A stretch of 9,516 bases of DNA from Roseimaritima sp. (GTDB lineage Bacteria > Planctomycetota > Planctomycetia > Pirellulales > Pirellulaceae): contig SLFV01000026.1 of NCBI GenBank assembly GCA_007124075.1, positions 1-9,516 on the forward strand, in the 5' to 3' direction. The notes beneath the pieces are model-generated. The model saw only the letters and a list, made by a program, of their open reading frames with translations. It was not told the DNA's origin and searched no databases. This document shows, piece after piece, positions 7,098 through 9,516 of the stretch (positions are counted from its first letter, which is position 1; each line of letters starts with the position of its first letter). The position numbers were made by a program, and so were the translations under genes.

Positions 7098-8565
7098 TCC
7101 CATACCGCATGACGACGGTTTTGCGTCGGAGCGTACCCTTGGCTGTCAGCTCGTCGGATCGACGGCTACAGGGAAGCCGCAGCCATTGGCTGGGACGCTT
7201 CCATCTGGGTAAATCATACAAGGCCTGATCAAGCTTACTTTGCCAAGCCATACTGATTTCCTGACCCTTGCTGCCAGTCAACGCGTCAACTTCGTTTCCG
7301 ACTTCACTTTTGTCGCCCGAAATCGAAACCAAGCCGCGCAACCGGTCGTCCCGCCCCAGATAGATCACGGCAGCCAGCACGCCAGACACGCGCATCAATC
7401 GCTGTTCGATTTCCAGCGGATGCAATTTGCGGCCAGTGGAAAGCACCAAAACATCGTCGCCGCGACCAAGGACCCGAATCATTCCGTCGGTTTCCTGAAT
7501 AGCTAGATCACCGGTGTGCAGCCAACCTGATTGCAATTTTTGCGATGTTGCATGGGGATCATTCCAGTACCGACTCATCACACCCGGCCCACGAACCCAC
7601 AACTCTTGGTCCGCAGCAATGTGAATCTCTGTCCCTGCGATCGGTACCCCTACGCAGCCCGCACGGTTTTGACGCGGGGTCGAGGAACAGACCACAGGAC
7701 CGGCCTCCGTAAGCCCGTAACCTTGAATCACGGTCAGCCCGGTGGACACTAAGGTCTCGTAGTCCTCGGACAACAGGGGGGCTCCCCCGCATCCTAACAT
7801 CCGCAATCGGCCCAAACCCAGAGAGGGCATATTCCGTGATAGAACGTCACCACCACAGCTCAACAGTCGTTGCACCATCGCGGGCACGAAATTGATCAAC
7901 GTCGGGCGTGCCACCGGAGCAAGCGACACCAAACCATCCCAGCCAGAAGCCACCGCCAACGCGCCACCACTAATCAGCCAAGTACCAAAATCACAGGTCC
8001 GAGCATACGCGTGCCAAAAAGGAAGCACGGTCAGACGACAGTCATCGTCGGTTTGCGGTGCAGCCTGCAGCTTTCCCAGCGCATTAGAAAGCAAAGCGGC
8101 CGCGGAAAGGACGACCCCGCGGGGCTGTTGCGTGGTACCACTGGTCCATAAAATCAGACGATCCTGGTTACCAGACGCCGCACGATCGATGTCAATCCTG
8201 CCCACAAAGCTGAGCCAGTTCGGTAAGCCCTGAAGATCGTCTTCGGACAAACAAGTAACCGCATCGCAGCGTCGGACACGCGCATGGACCTCACCGGATG
8301 CCGCATTCGGACCAAGCGGAACCTCCACGCAGCCCAACAATTCCAACGCAAGCGCCGCAATGACGGCCCGTGGCCCGTTTGCAAACGTTGTCACAACGCG
8401 ACTACCGCTGGGCAACTCCTTCCACCGCTGGGCAGCTGCCGCAACAAAACCACCCAGTTCCCGCCACGATGCCCAGCGACCGTCCAGCAACAGCGCTGGT
8501 CGATGCGGACGCTGCTGCGCATGCAAGGGCAAATAGCAAACCAAGGTCGGCGGATTGGTGGTCAT
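7063..8565 (-). CDS. AMP-forming acyl-CoA synthetase/ligase-like protein
   Basis: ANL-superfamily enzyme expected to activate a carboxylic acid with ATP to an acyl-adenylate, then transfer it to CoA or another thiol. 500 aa from ATG 8565; the frame is open to TTG 8580, but ATG is preferred. Motifs: phosphate-binding loop WTSGTTQQPRG (from about 140), LPFWHAYART (181-190), GYGLTEAGP (282-290), LHTGD (349-353), GRGDDVLVLSTGRKLHPLEIE (from 367), and C-terminal LTAKGTLRRK with probable catalytic K476. Oddities: the loop reads TTQQPRG where TTGxPKG is usual, and the C-terminal motif lacks the common PxT form. The HAYART block resembles the WHxxER block of long-chain acyl-CoA synthetases, but the chain is much shorter than those (about 600-650 aa) and closer to MenE-sized enzymes, so the substrate is open. 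It lies 44 nt downstream of the aldolase gene on the same strand, probably co-transcribed. Its 3' end overlaps the DUF1598-like gene. Confidence 0.88.
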   Translation of the reverse strand: MTTNPPTLVCYLPLHAQQRPHRPALLLDGRWASWRELGGFVAAAAQRWKELPSGSRVVTTFANGPRAVIAALALELLGCVEVPLGPNAASGEVHARVRRCDAVTCLSEDDLQGLPNWLSFVGRIDIDRAASGNQDRLILWTSGTTQQPRGVVLSAAALLSNALGKLQAAPQTDDDCRLTVLPFWHAYARTCDFGTWLISGGALAVASGWDGLVSLAPVARPTLINFVPAMVQRLLSCGGDVLSRNMPSLGLGRLRMLGCGGAPLLSEDYETLVSTGLTVIQGYGLTEAGPVVCSSTPRQNRAGCVGVPIAGTEIHIAADQELWVRGPGVMSRYWNDPHATSQKLQSGWLHTGDLAIQETDGMIRVLGRGDDVLVLSTGRKLHPLEIEQRLMRVSGVLAAVIYLGRDDRLRGLVSISGDKSEVGNEVDALTGSKGQEISMAWQSKLDQALYDLPRWKRPSQWLRLPCSRRSDELTAKGTLRRKTVVMRYGINPTTTDRQPN

Positions 8566-8609
8566 TGCGGCGCAACCCAAGTTCCCGTTAACCGCCTTGC
8601 AAACGGCTG

Positions 8610-9516
8610 TTACGACGCCACCGCACCCAAGGCCGCGCGGAGTTTCGCCCCGTTTCCGGCTTGGCCAAAGGATACCATCCGGGCCACACAGACTTGCTTC
8701 ATCGCTTCACGAGCAGGCTTGAGATAATCGCGAGGATCGAATTTCTCTGGTGTCTCTGACAAGACCTTGCGGATCGCACCCGTGATCGCCATGCGACAAT
8801 CGGTATCGACATTGATCTTCCGCACACCACTCTTGATCCCACGCTGGATCTCCTCCACAGGCACCCCGTAGGTCTGCTTCATCGACCCACCATATTGATT
8901 GATGATGTCTTGCAACTCCTGCGGCACGCTGCTGCTGCCATGCATGACCAAGTGCGTATTGGGTATTTTGGCATGGATCTCTTCGATCCGACTCATCGCT
9001 AACACTTCGCCGGTCGGCTTTTTGGTGAATTTATAAGCCCCGTGACTGGTGCCGATGGCAACTGCCAAGGCGTCCACGCCCGTTTCCTCTACAAAACGAG
9101 CCGCCTCTTCCGGATCGGTCAGCAGTTGATCGTGAGACAACTGTCCCACCGCTCCATGCCCATCCTCCTGCTCGCCTTCCCCGCTTTCCAGCGATCCCAG
9201 GCACCCCAACTCACCTTCCACCGAGACACCACGTGCATGTGCCATTCGTACGACCTCAGCCGTCACACGAACGTTATACTCGTAGCTAGCAGGTGTTTTG
9301 CCGTCTTCTTCCAACGATCCGTCCATCATCACGCTGGTGAAACCATTCTCAATCGCAGAGAGGCAGGTCTCTGGACTGTTGCCATGGTCCTGATGCATGA
9401 CCACCGGAATATGCGGATACAATTCAATCGCTGCCAACATCAGGTGCCGCAAGTAAGCGTCCTGCGAATAAGCTCGAGCCCCACGTGATGCTTGAATGAT
9501 AACAGGTGAATCGGTC
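8610..9516 (-). CDS. fba: Class II fructose-bisphosphate aldolase (5' end beyond window)
   Basis: Zinc-dependent cytoplasmic aldolase that interconverts fructose 1,6-bisphosphate with dihydroxyacetone phosphate and glyceraldehyde 3-phosphate. The window holds the last 301 codons, entering in frame as [16 protein letters not shown]; family members are about 345 aa, so roughly 45 N-terminal residues are missing. An apparent start at TTG 9452 is internal and should not be used. In fragment numbering: HQDHGNSPE (41-49) with catalytic D43 and zinc ligand H44, [11 protein letters not shown] (65-75), [10 protein letters not shown] (101-110), zinc ligands expected at H158 (GTSHGAYKF) and H192 (MHGSSS), and the phosphate-binding NVDTD (235-239). 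The long active-site insert rich in Glu/Gly (GEGEQEDG) and the SRGARAY block fit the Calvin-cycle-type subgroup (CbbA-like). That name describes the subfamily and does not imply carbon fixation here. The stop is at 8612-8610. Confidence 0.95.
   Translation of the reverse strand, partial: TDSPVIIQASRGARAYSQDAYLRHLMLAAIELYPHIPVVMHQDHGNSPETCLSAIENGFTSVMMDGSLEEDGKTPASYEYNVRVTAEVVRMAHARGVSVEGELGCLGSLESGEGEQEDGHGAVGQLSHDQLLTDPEEAARFVEETGVDALAVAIGTSHGAYKFTKKPTGEVLAMSRIEEIHAKIPNTHLVMHGSSSVPQELQDIINQYGGSMKQTYGVPVEEIQRGIKSGVRKINVDTDCRMAITGAIRKVLSETPEKFDPRDYLKPAREAMKQVCVARMVSFGQAGNGAKLRAALGAVAS

Noticed and set aside
7113..7128. Hairpin CGACG-GTTTTG-CGTCG near the convergent gene ends
   Set aside because: No T-tract follows on either strand, and it lies inside the ligase coding sequence, so a terminator call is not supported.
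8284..8727. 147-codon plus-strand open frame across the ligase/aldolase junction
   Set aside because: Runs antisense across two well-supported genes, rich in Arg/Gln with no family features.
9450..9452. TTG as the start codon of the aldolase
   Set aside because: The conserved aldolase sequence continues upstream in the same frame to the window edge, so the true start is off-window.
1..9516. CRISPR array, tRNA/rRNA gene, insertion sequence or phage/defence island
   Set aside because: By reading both strands I saw no regularly spaced repeats, tRNA-like cloverleaf, transposase or defence motifs; nearly all bases belong to core-type genes. No computational scan was run.

Overview
The window looks like ordinary chromosome from a planctomycete, probably in the Rhodopirellula/Pirellulaceae group. 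Three things suggest this: an exported sulfatase of the heparan-N-sulfatase type with a C-terminal HEAT-like extension, an exported protein resembling the DUF1598 proteins known mainly from planctomycetes, and mostly weak Shine-Dalgarno sequences. The lineage is inferred from protein character. No rRNA or other phylogenetic marker is present.

Layout. Positions 1-3165 (minus strand) hold most of a pyruvate carboxylase gene; its 3' end, with the biotin carrier domain, lies beyond the left edge. A divergent intergenic region of about 250 bp follows, with a 7-bp-arm palindrome near the carboxylase and a consensus TATAAT box facing the sulfatase. Positions 3414-5453 (plus) encode the sulfatase, whose start codon is uncertain. 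A 189-bp gap (5454-5642) holds an imperfect abutting direct repeat and small hairpins, one of which covers the ribosome binding site of the next gene. Positions 5643-7097 (plus) encode a secreted DUF1598-like protein with a glycine-rich segment built from 21-bp tandem repeats. It converges on, and overlaps by 35 bp, an AMP-forming acyl-CoA synthetase-like gene (7063-8565, minus). Upstream of that gene and on the same strand, 44 nt away, is a class II fructose-bisphosphate aldolase gene (8610-9516, minus) cut by the right edge.

How the genes relate. Pyruvate carboxylase (pyruvate to oxaloacetate) and fructose-bisphosphate aldolase both serve central carbon metabolism and gluconeogenesis, but the two plus-strand genes separate them, so they are not one operon. 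The aldolase and the acyl-CoA synthetase-like gene are probably co-transcribed, although no shared pathway is evident. The sulfatase and the DUF1598-like protein both carry export signals, so they act outside the cytoplasm; the sulfatase would remove sulfate groups from sulfated glycans.

I found no CRISPR array, tRNA, rRNA, insertion sequence, phage gene or defence module. I see no convincing new system. The most open questions are the DUF1598-like gene with its upstream region, the tail-to-tail overlap, and the divergent acyl-CoA synthetase.
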